This document shows, piece by piece, positions 1-8,899 of a stretch of 64,000 nt of DNA. Location of the stretch: NCBI RefSeq assembly GCF_000685035.1, contig NZ_BAYB01000002.1, positions 310,001 to 374,000 on the forward strand, in the 5' to 3' direction. Position 1 is the first letter of the stretch. Each line of letters opens with the position of its first letter. The notes under the pieces were generated by a model, which was not told the DNA's origin, ran no database searches, and worked only from the letters and a program-made list of their open reading frames with translations. This DNA is from Paraburkholderia ferrariae NBRC 106233 (lineage in GTDB: Bacteria; Pseudomonadota; Gammaproteobacteria; Burkholderiales; Burkholderiaceae). The position numbers were made by a program, and so were the translations under genes.

Positions 1-775
1 GTTTTCATTCGGCGCACCCTCGCGCATTTGCAATGGAATGCTGATTAATCGATCGGATGATCCCGCCAGGATCGAGCGCATGCCGTCGCCTTCCCACGCG
101 TCTTCACACATGTCTGACGGATTTAACAATCCCTGACAGTAAATTCTGTCGCTTGCAGCGACAATAAGTCATCGCGGCTCAACGACGCCATGGGATTCGG
201 GAAGCAGGACGTCCGGCTGCGCAATCCGATCGTCTGCACGCGGCTTCGCGCGCGACGGTCAGGGGTTTCTGCTACGGGGGTTGGCGTGGCCGGATACGGC
301 GGCATGCCAGCGTGAGAGAAGGCAGAGCGAACCGGAGTTCGCCGGATAACGCTGGAATAGCAGCGCTTTTGTGGGTGGGAGTGGCGATGGCGGCGCCTCG
401 TAATCGTCGTGCCCTGAGGGCGGCGACGACTGGCAGGCAGACGTCGGGCGGTGATGTCGCTTGCGGGTCGGGCGCCGGTGCGGCGAACGACTGCGCCGGC
501 GGACCTGTGCCGGGGGAGGGTACTGGGCCGCGCAGTTCAAGGCAAAGGCCTCGCCACTCATTTTTCGTTCGCCCGCATCGGGGCGGCAAACCATCCAGAC
601 CATCAATACGCACCAGTACCCATCGATACCATCGATACCCGTCGATACGAGAGGCGGGGCGGGACGAGCCAGATCGTCCCCGCTCCATTTGCATTGAACG
701 GACACGCAAGGCCGGCGCACCGGAACGATCCGGGCGGCAAGGCCGGATTCGGCGCGGGTTCGCAAGCGAGGGCGC
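1..775. other. Region without a recognisable gene
   Basis: No reading frame here looks like a protein family, and the overlapping frames have the arginine/alanine/proline-rich composition of shadow frames in GC-rich DNA. The only structure seen is a short run of imperfect tandem copies of CATCGATAC around 599-650. The stretch may hold the end of an upstream unit or a promoter for the small gene at 776, but neither can be shown. Confidence 0.5.
599..650. repeat. Short imperfect tandem repeat (CATCGATAC units)
   Basis: Around 621-650 there are three nearly adjacent copies of CATCGATAC or CGTCGATAC, about 10 bases apart. A related CATCAATAC copy begins at 601. It is too short and too irregular to be CRISPR. 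Function unknown; it could be a slipped-strand repeat or a cluster of binding sites. Confidence 0.5.
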
Positions 776-1207
776 ATGTTTTTTCGATTCGGCACGCTAA
801 GGTTGCCGCCCGATTCAAAGGTGGAAGGCGGCAAGCGCGGTCTGGGCCGGGTCGAGCTGGACCCCGGGCGCGACCGGCATGCGCGCGCGGCCATGGAAGC
901 CTATGCGGATGCCTGCGAGCCCGACATGCCGTGGCTTGCCGAAGCGCTGCGCGAGGCCCCCACGGCTCGCCCGGACCGGTTGACCCATTGCTCGGCCACG
1001 GTGCTGCGCGTGTTCGTGATTGCGCAGGCGCGCGCGGCGGGGCAGCCCGACTACGCGCATGCGGCCTGGGAGCACGTGCGCATGCAGTTGACGGCGCTGC
1101 TGGCCGGCACTCCGCTCTTGCAGACCGACATGGAGGCGGGCCCGGAGAGCGCCTACGCACTCGAACCCCTCGAAGAGCATGGGGGGCCGGCGCGGCCGCT
1201 CAGGTGA
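776..1207 (+). CDS. Hypothetical protein, 143 aa
   Basis: I do not recognise this family. The frame opens with ATG six bases after GAGGG, a good ribosome binding site. It encodes a mixed alpha-helical protein with a balanced middle section (residues about 35-120, rich in Ala, Glu and Leu), unlike the Arg/Pro-rich shadow frames around it. There is no signal peptide or membrane segment. It lies upstream of the two-component operon, separated by about 350 bases. It could be a conserved Burkholderia-type hypothetical protein; a spurious frame cannot be excluded. Confidence 0.5.
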   Translation: MFFRFGTLRLPPDSKVEGGKRGLGRVELDPGRDRHARAAMEAYADACEPDMPWLAEALREAPTARPDRLTHCSATVLRVFVIAQARAAGQPDYAHAAWEHVRMQLTALLAGTPLLQTDMEAGPESAYALEPLEEHGGPARPLR

Positions 1208-1553
1208 CCGGCCCGTGACCCTGCGGCCGCCTTGCGCGCCGTGCCAATCGGACTTGGGATTTTTCGACTACTATGAGCGAAATCCGATTCCAGAAAGCGG
1301 GCGCCGCATCGCTTCCCCATTCCATTCAAGACGAAGCGGGCGTTGCGGCCGGAGCGCGCGCGGCAAAGCCGGCGCGCAGGGAGTGTTGGGAGGGAGGCCC
1401 GGGGGCGCAAGGCCCGTGGGTGCGTTCGCGCGGCCGGCGAGGCAGCCGGAGGACCGATGGCCAGGGAGGCCGGCATGGAGGCTGGTCTGACAGCCGTACG
1501 CGCGGCGAGCCAGTTTTTCCCGAAAAGATGAATAACGATACTGGGTGCGGGGC
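1208..1553. other. Intergenic region upstream of the response regulator operon
   Basis: No gene is seen in these 346 bases. A 7-base inverted repeat (AATCGGA at 1246-1252, TCCGATT at 1283-1289) flanks a T-rich stretch and could mark a regulatory site. No convincing -35/-10 pair was found. The promoter of the downstream three-gene signalling operon should lie here. Confidence 0.4.
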
Positions 1554-2255
1554 ATGATGAGAATTGCGGTACTGGACGACGATCCAGCTCAAACCGATTT
1601 TGTGTGTCAGACCTTGACGGCGGCGGGTCACGCCTGCCATGCGTTCGCGAAGGGCGGCGAGCTCGTGCGCCAGTTGCGCCGGGAGACGTTCGACCTGCTC
1701 GTGCTGGACTGGAACGTACCGGACATGGCGGGCGACGAAGTCCTGAACTGGGTGCGGCAGAGCCTTTCCATGCGGCTGCCGGTCCTCTTCATGACGAGCC
1801 GCAGCCGCGAAAGCGACATTGCGCTCATGCTCAACAGCGGTGCCGACGACTACGTGGTCAAGCCCGTTTCCGCGCCCGTGCTGCTCGCGCGCGTGGCTTC
1901 GCTGCTGCGCCGCGCCTACCAGCTTCATGCTCCCACGCTGAAGGAAACCTTCGGCGAATACGAATTCGACCTGAAGTCGCGCCTGGTGGCGGTGAACGGG
2001 CGGCAGGTCGCGCTCACGCAAAAGGAATTCGATCTCGCGCTGCTCCTGTTCCAGCATTTGAGCCGGCCGCTTTCCCGCGCGCACATTCTCGACGTCATCT
2101 GGAAGCAGTCCGACGATATTCCGTCGCGCACGATGGACACCCACGTCTCGATGCTGCGCTCGAAGCTCGGACTGCGCCCCGAGAACGGCTACCGCCTGAC
2201 GCCGATCTACGGCTACGGCTACCGGCTCGAACGCATCGAAGGGGACGCCGCGTGA
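1554..2255 (+). CDS. OmpR/PhoB-type response regulator
   Basis: A two-domain DNA-binding response regulator of about 233 aa. The N-terminal receiver shows the acidic pocket LDDDP (residues 7-11), the phospho-acceptor Asp52 in LVLDW, the conserved Thr in FMTSR and Lys in VVKP. The C-terminal winged helix carries TQKEFDL, the recognition-helix region TMDTHVSMLRSKLG and a YGYGYRL wing, typical of OmpR/PhoB. Two tandem ATGs (1554, 1557) and an upstream GTG (1545) are possible starts; ATG 1554 fits the family best. Its GTGA overlap with the next gene indicates translational coupling. The cognate kinase is most likely the CHASE2 kinase two genes downstream. Confidence 0.93.
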   Translation: MMRIAVLDDDPAQTDFVCQTLTAAGHACHAFAKGGELVRQLRRETFDLLVLDWNVPDMAGDEVLNWVRQSLSMRLPVLFMTSRSRESDIALMLNSGADDYVVKPVSAPVLLARVASLLRRAYQLHAPTLKETFGEYEFDLKSRLVAVNGRQVALTQKEFDLALLLFQHLSRPLSRAHILDVIWKQSDDIPSRTMDTHVSMLRSKLGLRPENGYRLTPIYGYGYRLERIEGDAA

Positions 2256-3715
2256 GCATCGACCGTTCGATGCGGCCCGCCCAGCCCCGGCGGGCCGCGC
2301 GCATGCCGCAAGGTGCGGCGCGCGGCGCGCTTGCCGCACGCTATCTCGGCGCGCTGATCTGCGGAACCCTCGCGGGGATGCCGGGCGCGCAGGCGCACGA
2401 GGCGTCGCACGCGCACGGCCACGGCGCCGCGCCTGCCGCCACGGTCACGTACGTGACCCGTCCGGGCGATTCGCTCTACGTGATCGCCAACCGCTACCTG
2501 CGCGATCCGTCCGACTGGGTCTCTCTCGCGCGCCTCAACCACGTGAGCGAGCCGCGCCATCTGCAGCCCGGCATCGCGCTGCGCGTGCCCGTCGCGCTGC
2601 TGCGCCAGGACGGTCTGGCCGCGAAAGTGATCGCCGCCAACGGCCCCGTGACGCACGCGTTTCGCAACGCGCCTTCGCTGCCGCTCGTGGTGGGGTCGAG
2701 CCTCGTCGAAGGCGACCGGGTGCAGACGGGCAAGGACGGCTTCGCCACCCTCGAACTGGCCGACGGCACCCATCTGATCATCCCGCCCGAGACCTCGCTC
2801 GAACTGGGCACGCTGCGCCAGACCGCGCTCACCGGCACGACCGACCGCATCATCAACCTGAAGCAGGGCGAGGTGGACAGCGAGGTCACCCATGCCACGC
2901 AGAAGGACGACCGCTTCCAGATCCGCTCGCCCTCCGTGGTGGCGGGCGTGCGCGGCACGAGCTTCCGCGTGAGCTACGACGGCGGCAACGGCTCGACGGC
3001 CGTCGAAGTGCTGGAAGGCGCCGTGGGCGTCGATGCGGCGCACGGCGGCGCGGGTGCGCCCGCGCCGGGCACTCCGCTCGCGGCGTCGAGCGAACTCGTT
3101 GCCGCGCGTCACGGCAGCTTCACGACGGCGGGCGGCGCGGTCGGCAGCCCGGTGGCGCTGCTCGATGCCCCCGACCTCGAGCATCCCGCCAGGGTGCAGG
3201 ACGACGCCAGCGTCGCCTTCGACATCGCGCCGGTCGAGACCGCGCGCGGCTACCGCGTGCAGATCGGGCGCGACGCGGGCCTCCTCGAGATGATCCGCGA
3301 CCTGCGCAGCGATTCCGCGCATGCCGATGCGGGCGCGCTGCCCGACGGCACCTACTTCGTGCGCATTACCGCGATCGATCAGAACGGCCTCGAAGGCATG
3401 CCCAACACCTATGCCTTCGAGCGCCGCCGTCTCGCATTCGGCACCTCGGCCGGGCGGCTCGACGACACGCGCAACTACGCGTTCCGCTGGTTCGTCGACC
3501 GCAACGCGGCCAACCTGCATTTCCGCTTCGTGCTCGCCACCGGGCCGGATCTGCGCGTGCCGCTCGTCGACCGCACGGACATCGCGGGCGGCGAAGTCGT
3601 CGTGAGCGATCTGCCCAAGGGCGTGTACTACTGGACGGTGATCGCCGAGCAGTTCGAAAACGGCCGCTACTACCAGAAGGCGAGCCCGGTCCAGTCGTTC
3701 CGGCTCGACTGGTGA
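2252..3715 (+). CDS. Secreted LysM-FecR domain protein
   Basis: About 487 aa, starting at a GTG that overlaps the regulator stop by four bases. A hydrophobic stretch near residues 25-45 ending in AQA looks like a signal peptide behind a long basic leader. A LysM peptidoglycan-binding module follows (VTRPGDSLYVIANRYL), then a FecR domain (about residues 140-245; LELADGTHLIIP, VVAGVRGTSFRV), then a C-terminal part with fibronectin-like beta repeats. FecR domains usually pair with ECF sigma factors, but none is encoded here. The protein sits between a regulator and a kinase, so a periplasmic cell-wall sensing role feeding the kinase is a reasonable inference. Confidence 0.88.
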   Translation: MSIDRSMRPAQPRRAARMPQGAARGALAARYLGALICGTLAGMPGAQAHEASHAHGHGAAPAATVTYVTRPGDSLYVIANRYLRDPSDWVSLARLNHVSEPRHLQPGIALRVPVALLRQDGLAAKVIAANGPVTHAFRNAPSLPLVVGSSLVEGDRVQTGKDGFATLELADGTHLIIPPETSLELGTLRQTALTGTTDRIINLKQGEVDSEVTHATQKDDRFQIRSPSVVAGVRGTSFRVSYDGGNGSTAVEVLEGAVGVDAAHGGAGAPAPGTPLAASSELVAARHGSFTTAGGAVGSPVALLDAPDLEHPARVQDDASVAFDIAPVETARGYRVQIGRDAGLLEMIRDLRSDSAHADAGALPDGTYFVRITAIDQNGLEGMPNTYAFERRRLAFGTSAGRLDDTRNYAFRWFVDRNAANLHFRFVLATGPDLRVPLVDRTDIAGGEVVVSDLPKGVYYWTVIAEQFENGRYYQKASPVQSFRLDW

Positions 3716-6138
3716 CGGCACCCGGGATGAGCGTCAAGCCGCGTCTGCGCCTTGGCCTCTCGGTTGGGCGCCGCTTCCTGTACGAATGGGTGGGCGTGGG
3801 CTGCGCGGGCCTCGTGCTCGTGCTGCTGACGGTCGTCTGGCACTGGACCTCGGGCGCCGATCATCTCGTCTACGACCGCTTCCTCGCGGCGCGCACGCAT
3901 CCGGTCTCGCCCGACATCGTGATCGTCGAGATCGACAATGCGAGCGTGGCCGCGCTCGGGCGCTGGCCCTGGCCGCGCAGCGTCCACGCGCGGCTCGTCG
4001 ATCAGCTTGCGAAAGCGGGCGCGGCGGCGGTGGTGTACGACGTGCTCTTCACCGAGCCTTCCGGCGACGACGCACGTTTTGCGCAGGCGCTCGCCGCGCT
4101 GCCCGCCTACCTGCCGATCCTGCTCACGCCCGCGGACGAAGCCGGCAACCGCACAGCCGTGCTGCCCGTCGCGCCGCTTGCGAAAGCGGTGGCGGGCCTC
4201 GGCCACATCAATCTCGAAGTCGACGACGACGGCATCGTGCGCAGCGTCGCGCTCTTCGAAGGCGACGCGCACCAGCGCTGGCCGCAACTCATGGTGCCGG
4301 TCTGGCGTGCGGTGCGCCGCGGTCAGATCGCGCTCGCGGGCGGTGCGCCGGGGAACATGCACGGCCCCGACCTGACGCGCGCGGGCGCTCCCGGCAGCGA
4401 GGCGCGCTTTCTGATTCCGTTCAGCGCGTCCGCGCAGACTTACCGCAAGGTCTCGTTCGACGACGTGCTGGAAGGCCGCGTGCCGCCCGACGTGCTGCGC
4501 GGGCACGTGGTGCTGGTGGGCGTGACGGCCTCCGGCCTCTACGACCGTTTCGCCACGCCGCTTTCGGGCACGCTCGGGCCGCTGCCGGGCGTCTATATCC
4601 ACGCCAGCATCCTCGACACGCTGTTCTCCGGCACCGCCATCGAACCCGCTTCCACGGTCTCGCGCGTGCTGGCCACGCTCGTGCCGCTCGCACTGGTGCT
4701 GGCGGGTTTTCTGGTGCTCTCGCCGTGGCGGGCGCTGCTGCTTTCGGCGGTGCTCGGCGCGGCGTCGTTCGTCGCGAGCGCCGCGCTTCTATACGGCGCG
4801 CGCGTGTGGCTGAGCCCCGTGCCCGCCGTCGTCGTGCTGCTGGTGGTGTATCCGGTCTGGAGCTGGCGGCGCCTCGAAATGACGATGGCGTATCTGCGCA
4901 AGGAGCTGCGCCAGTTGGCCGACGAACCCTATCTGCTGCCCGAAGCGCCCCATTCGCGCCGCGAGTACGGGGGCGATGCGCTCGCGCAGCAGATGGCGCT
5001 GATGGCGCAGGCCGCCCAGCGGCTGCAGGACATGCGCCGCTTCGTGTGGGACAGCCTCGATTCGGTGCCGGAGCCGATTCTCGTTGCCGACCTGCGCGGC
5101 TTCGTGCTGATCGCCAACCATGCGGCGCGCGAGTCGTTCGCGCGGCTCGGCATCGACGTGGCCGAAGGGCGGGCGATGGCGGAGGTGTTCGGCGGCTTCG
5201 CGCTCGTCAAGCCGATCGACCCGAGCCCCGAGGCGGCGACCTTCGCCCACGCGCACTGGCCCGCGCCGCTCGACCCGGCGCGCGACGAGTACGCCGCGCT
5301 CATGGCGCGCGGCCTCGAAGTGCGCGCGGGCGACGGCAGCGACTACCTGCTGCGCTACGCGCGCTGCACGAACGCCCAGGGGCAGGCGGTGGGCTGGATC
5401 GCGGGCCTCGTGGACGTGACCGCGCTGCACGACGCCGAACGCCAGCGCGAGAGCGCGCTGCGGCTCCTCTCGCACGACATGCGCTCGCCGCAGGCGTCGA
5501 TCGTCGCGCTGGTGGAGACCGAGCGCGAGCGCGGCACGCTCGACACGGCCCCCGTGCGCGACGTGATGGACCGGATCGAGCGCTACGCGCGGCGCGCGCT
5601 CACGCTCGCGGACGACTTCGTGCAACTGGCGCGCGCCGAATCGCAGGTCTATGCGCTCGAGCCGACGAGCCTGGCCGAGCTCGTGATCGACGCGAGCGAC
5701 GAAGTCTGGCCGCAGGCACGCGCGAAGCACATCCAGATCGAAACCGTGTTCGAAGACGACGAGGCGGGCTGGATCAACGCCGACCGCTCGCTCATGACGC
5801 GGGCGCTCGTGAACATTCTGAACAACGCGGTCAAATACAGCCCACCCGATACCCGAATTGTCTGTACTATCGGGGGCGCGGCGCCGACGGCCCAGCACGT
5901 GGTCTGCTCGATACGCGACGAAGGCTACGGCATCGACCCGGCCGACCAGGCGAAGCTGTTCGAGCCGTTCCGGCGCTTTCATGCCGGGCAGCGGCCCGAA
6001 GTGGCCGGGGTGGGGCTGGGCATGGCCTTCGTGAAGACCGTCGTGACGCGTCATGGCGGCGACGTCGAGGTCGCGAGCGAGCCCGGCCGGGGCACTACGC
6101 TGACCTTGTCGCTGCCGGCGCTCGACGCGCCGGCCTGA
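3712..6138 (+). CDS. CHASE2-PAS sensor histidine kinase
   Basis: An 808-aa membrane kinase beginning at a GTG that overlaps the previous stop (GTGA). An N-terminal membrane segment (about 25-45) leads into an extracytoplasmic CHASE2 domain (motifs DIVIVEIDNASV, GRWPWPRS, GHINLEVDDDG). Two or three membrane helices follow (about 320-395), then a PAS-like region (about 440-560). The HisKA box has His588 in LLSHDMRSP. The ATPase domain shows the N box NILNNAVKYSP, DEGYGI and GVGLGMAF. It should autophosphorylate and pass phosphate to the OmpR-type regulator at 1554. The signal is unknown; the coupled LysM-FecR protein suggests envelope or peptidoglycan state. Confidence 0.93.
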   Translation: MTAPGMSVKPRLRLGLSVGRRFLYEWVGVGCAGLVLVLLTVVWHWTSGADHLVYDRFLAARTHPVSPDIVIVEIDNASVAALGRWPWPRSVHARLVDQLAKAGAAAVVYDVLFTEPSGDDARFAQALAALPAYLPILLTPADEAGNRTAVLPVAPLAKAVAGLGHINLEVDDDGIVRSVALFEGDAHQRWPQLMVPVWRAVRRGQIALAGGAPGNMHGPDLTRAGAPGSEARFLIPFSASAQTYRKVSFDDVLEGRVPPDVLRGHVVLVGVTASGLYDRFATPLSGTLGPLPGVYIHASILDTLFSGTAIEPASTVSRVLATLVPLALVLAGFLVLSPWRALLLSAVLGAASFVASAALLYGARVWLSPVPAVVVLLVVYPVWSWRRLEMTMAYLRKELRQLADEPYLLPEAPHSRREYGGDALAQQMALMAQAAQRLQDMRRFVWDSLDSVPEPILVADLRGFVLIANHAARESFARLGIDVAEGRAMAEVFGGFALVKPIDPSPEAATFAHAHWPAPLDPARDEYAALMARGLEVRAGDGSDYLLRYARCTNAQGQAVGWIAGLVDVTALHDAERQRESALRLLSHDMRSPQASIVALVETERERGTLDTAPVRDVMDRIERYARRALTLADDFVQLARAESQVYALEPTSLAELVIDASDEVWPQARAKHIQIETVFEDDEAGWINADRSLMTRALVNILNNAVKYSPPDTRIVCTIGGAAPTAQHVVCSIRDEGYGIDPADQAKLFEPFRRFHAGQRPEVAGVGLGMAFVKTVVTRHGGDVEVASEPGRGTTLTLSLPALDAPA

Positions 6139-6167
6139 TTTCCGCCGGCCGCCCGTGCGGGCTGCCC

Positions 6168-6206
6168 ATGTCGCCGACGTTGCCTATATGTCGCCCACAT
6201 GTCGCC
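6168..6206 (+). repeat. Three copies of ATGTCGCC in the lipoprotein leader
   Basis: ATGTCGCC occurs at 6168, 6188 and 6199 between the kinase stop and the lipoprotein start. The last two lie in near-identical blocks (ATGTCGCCCACA and ATGTCGCCCATA) spaced 11 bases, one helical turn. It could be a small protein-binding array or chance duplication. Confidence 0.35.
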
Positions 6207-6280
6207 CATATCGGCCGCCGGCCCTTGAGCGCTGCCCCCCTGATCCCGCGAGCCGTCGAAGACGGCCGGCAGCAAGACCG

Positions 6281-6931
6281 ATGGAGTTTCCCGTGAAGAT
6301 CCCGTTGACGATCTGCACTTTTCTGATGCTAGCCGCGCTCGCCGGCTGCGCGGGCGTGACGGCCGAGGTGGACGCGCGCGGCGCGTTGCCCGACGCGGGT
6401 CAGCGCACCGTGGCCTATCGTTTCGCGCCCACGCCGGTGCAGGCCGAGGCAGGGGTCAACCCGCCCTACGAAACCTTGCTGCGCGATGGTCTCGCGAAGC
6501 GCGGCTTCGTGGAAGGGCAGCCCAAAGCGGCGGCCTACCTCGTCTCGGCGGCGTGGTCCACGCGCCCGGCCGAGGTGACCGTCGCGACGAGCGATTGCAA
6601 GGACGCGTGCGCGGCGCCGGCTGGCGCTTCGTTTCCGTGGTTCGGGCGGCCCTATGTTCACACGCTCACGCTGCGCTTTTTCGCGTTGCCCGAGGGCGCC
6701 GAGGCGTACCGCGTGAGCGTCGTGAAGCGCGACCGCGACGCCGACGCACAAGCGGCGCTGCCGTATCTCGTGGCGGGCGCGCTGGCCCGGCTGCCCTATG
6801 CGGGCGCGCCGCAATGGCGCGTGAAGTTGCGCGCCGCCGGCCAAACGGGAGGAACGGCCGGGGATAGCGCGGCGACAACGGGCGCGATGCCCGAAGTGGT
6901 CTCCGTAAAAGCCGTCGCGCCGGCGCAGTGA
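6281..6931 (+). CDS. Putative lipoprotein, DUF4136-like
   Basis: About 216 aa. The N-terminus has a charged start, a hydrophobic core and the lipobox LAALAGC, so it should be exported, lipidated and anchored in the envelope. The body (TVAYRFAPTP, YETLLRDGLAKRGF, and a late VSVVKRDRDADAQAALPYLVAGALARLP) resembles DUF4136-type lipoproteins, whose function is unknown; this assignment is from pattern only. ATG 6281 or GTG 6293 could be the start; the GTG gives the more usual signal-peptide length. It may be co-transcribed with the kinase 142 bases upstream. Confidence 0.8.
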   Translation: MEFPVKIPLTICTFLMLAALAGCAGVTAEVDARGALPDAGQRTVAYRFAPTPVQAEAGVNPPYETLLRDGLAKRGFVEGQPKAAAYLVSAAWSTRPAEVTVATSDCKDACAAPAGASFPWFGRPYVHTLTLRFFALPEGAEAYRVSVVKRDRDADAQAALPYLVAGALARLPYAGAPQWRVKLRAAGQTGGTAGDSAATTGAMPEVVSVKAVAPAQ

Positions 6932-6938
6932 CCGGCCC

Positions 6939-7613
6939 TCAGGCGCCGGGCGGCGGCGTTTCCCCTTCGGGCGCCTGCGGCCAGCGGTTTTCGTAGAGAC
7001 ACTCGCCCAGCGCGCGACGCTTCGCCCACGCCTCCATTTCCAGCATCGGCTGCGGATAGAACGCGGCAACCTGGCCGAGACACAGGATCGCCACGGGCTT
7101 CGCGCCCGGCGGCATGGCGAGGAGAGCGTGCACCTCGTCCACGTCGAAGATCGATACCCAGCCCATGCCCAGCCCTTCCGCGCGGGCCGCGAGCCACATG
7201 TTCTGGATCGCGCAGGCCACCGAAGCCAGGTCCATCTCCGGCAGCGTGCGCCGGCCAAAGACGTGCGGCTCGCGGCGGTCCATCAGCGCGACCACCAGCA
7301 GTTCGCCGCATTCGCGCATGCCTTCCACCTTCAGCTTCATGAACTCGTCGTGCCGTTGGCCCAACGCATCGGCGGTGGCGAGACGCTCGCGTTCCACCGC
7401 CGCGTGTAGTTGCTCGCGCAACGTCGTGTCGGTGATGCGCAGGATGCGCCACGGCTGCATGAAGCCCACGCTCGGCGCGTGATGCGCGGCATCGAGCAGG
7501 CGCGCGAGCGTGGCGGGATCGACGGGGCCGGGCACGAAGTGCCGCATGTCGCGCCGTTCGTAGATCGCGCGGTAAACCGCCGCGCGTTCGGCTTCGTCAA
7601 AAGGCTGTGCCAT
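6939..7613 (-). CDS. bluB: 5,6-dimethylbenzimidazole synthase BluB
   Basis: A 224-aa flavin enzyme of the nitroreductase fold. BluB breaks down reduced FMN with oxygen to make 5,6-dimethylbenzimidazole, the lower ligand of vitamin B12. Family features include ERRDMRHF near the N-terminus, the flavin-binding HHAPSVGFMQPWR, and ASVACAIQNMWLAARAEGLGMGWVS. ATG 7613 was chosen because it overlaps the end of cobB by 17 bases; the longer upstream extension is shadow sequence. It is the last gene of a minus-strand cobalamin operon (cobE-cobO-cobB-bluB). Confidence 0.93.
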   Translation of the reverse strand: MAQPFDEAERAAVYRAIYERRDMRHFVPGPVDPATLARLLDAAHHAPSVGFMQPWRILRITDTTLREQLHAAVERERLATADALGQRHDEFMKLKVEGMRECGELLVVALMDRREPHVFGRRTLPEMDLASVACAIQNMWLAARAEGLGMGWVSIFDVDEVHALLAMPPGAKPVAILCLGQVAAFYPQPMLEMEAWAKRRALGECLYENRWPQAPEGETPPPGA

Positions 7614-8895
7614 GGAAGAGTGCGGCCGTGAAAGCGGGGTTGGAGGGCCAGTAGGCGTGCAGATAGCTCGCGACAACCGGCCCGTGGCGGTAGAGCGGTT
7701 CGCCGGGGGCGTCGGTTTGTGCGTGGCGCGCGACGAGCGCGGGCGCGAGCGGCGTGCTCACGCGCGAATAGTGGAACGTGTGGCCCGTGAGCGTGCCGTG
7801 CGCGCCGGTCAGCCGTTGCATGCCGAGCGCCGCGAAGCGCTTTTGCATGACGGCTTCGCCGGGCAGCAGGCCGAGCATGGGGGTGCGTGTGCCGGCGGTG
7901 TCGGTCAGCGCATCGAGCAGCCAGAGCATGCCGCCGCATTCGGCGACGAGCGGCTTGCCGGCTTGCACGTGCGCGCGCATGGCGGCAGCGCTGTGCGCGT
8001 TGCGCGCGAGCGCTGCCGCATGGAGTTCGGGGTAGCCGCCGGGCAGATAGATCGCGTCGGCATGGGCGGGCGCTTCGTTGGCGAGCGGAGAAAAGTACGT
8101 GACGCGTGCGCCCAGCGCTTCGAGCAGCGCCACGTTCGCCGGATAGATGAACGAGAAGGCCGCGTCGCGCGCAATGGCGATGCGCTTGCCGTCGAGCAGG
8201 CGGGGCAGCGGGAGCGCCTCGCGCCCAGGCGCGAACTCCACGGGCGGCGGCAGATCGGCGAGCGCGGTGTGCAGCAGCGCGTCGGCCGCGCGTTCGATGC
8301 GTGCGTCGAGATCGGCGATCTCGCTCGCCTGGTGCAGCCCGAGATGGCGGCCGGGCAATTCAAGCAGCGCGTCGCTGGCCACGTGGCCGAGCCAGCGGAG
8401 GTCGTCCGGCAACGCTTCCTGCAGCATTTGTGCATGCCGTGCCGAGCCCACGCGGTTGGCCAGCACGCCATGAAACGGCACCTCGGGCCGAAAGCGCGCG
8501 AGCCCGAACGCGAGCGCGCCGAAGGTCTGCGCCATCGCTTTCGCCGAGATTGCCGCAGCCACCGGCACACCGAACGTGACCGCCAGATCGGCGCTGCTGG
8601 GCGTGCCGTCATAGAGGCCCATCACCCCTTCGATCAGGATCACATCGGCTTCCTGCGCGGCCTGCGCGAGCAGCGTGCGGCAGCCGTCTTCGCCCACCAT
8701 CCACAGGTCGAGCGAGAGGACCGGCGCGCCGCTCGCCTGCGCGAGGATCATCGGGTCGAGAAAGTCGGGGCCGGTCTTGAACACGCGCACGCGCCGTCCC
8801 GCCCGTCGATGCAGGCGCGCGAGACCCGCGGTGAGCGTGGTCTTGCCTTGGCCAGAAGCGGGTGCGCTGATGAAGAGCGCGGGACACGCAACCAT
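7597..8895 (-). CDS. cobB: Cobyrinate a,c-diamide synthase CobB
   Basis: A 432-aa ATP- and glutamine-dependent amidase (CobB/CbiA family). It amidates the a and c side chains of the corrin ring, hydrogenobyrinate being the expected substrate in the aerobic pathway. The P-loop is at the N-terminus (SAPASGQGKTT), DFLDP and EGVMGLYDG follow, and the C-terminal glutamine amidotransferase domain has the nucleophile Cys in VAECGGMLWL and a late YLHAYW histidine. It starts four bases after the cobO stop codon and overlaps bluB, so the genes are probably translated together. Confidence 0.95.
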   Translation of the reverse strand: MVACPALFISAPASGQGKTTLTAGLARLHRRAGRRVRVFKTGPDFLDPMILAQASGAPVLSLDLWMVGEDGCRTLLAQAAQEADVILIEGVMGLYDGTPSSADLAVTFGVPVAAAISAKAMAQTFGALAFGLARFRPEVPFHGVLANRVGSARHAQMLQEALPDDLRWLGHVASDALLELPGRHLGLHQASEIADLDARIERAADALLHTALADLPPPVEFAPGREALPLPRLLDGKRIAIARDAAFSFIYPANVALLEALGARVTYFSPLANEAPAHADAIYLPGGYPELHAAALARNAHSAAAMRAHVQAGKPLVAECGGMLWLLDALTDTAGTRTPMLGLLPGEAVMQKRFAALGMQRLTGAHGTLTGHTFHYSRVSTPLAPALVARHAQTDAPGEPLYRHGPVVASYLHAYWPSNPAFTAALFHGTAF

Positions 8896-8899
8896 CGGC

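Noticed and set aside
599..650. The tandem repeat as a CRISPR array
   Set aside because: Units are only 9-10 bases with almost no spacers, and no cas gene is present.
2252..3715. FecR protein as an anti-sigma factor for iron uptake
   Set aside because: No sigma factor or TonB receptor gene is present, and the LysM domain and secretion signal indicate a periplasmic, not inner-membrane regulator role.
2219..3721. A 500-codon open frame antisense to the LysM-FecR gene
   Set aside because: It is a GC-bias shadow: the residue mix is Arg/Ala/His-rich without domains, while the plus-strand frame has LysM and FecR motifs.
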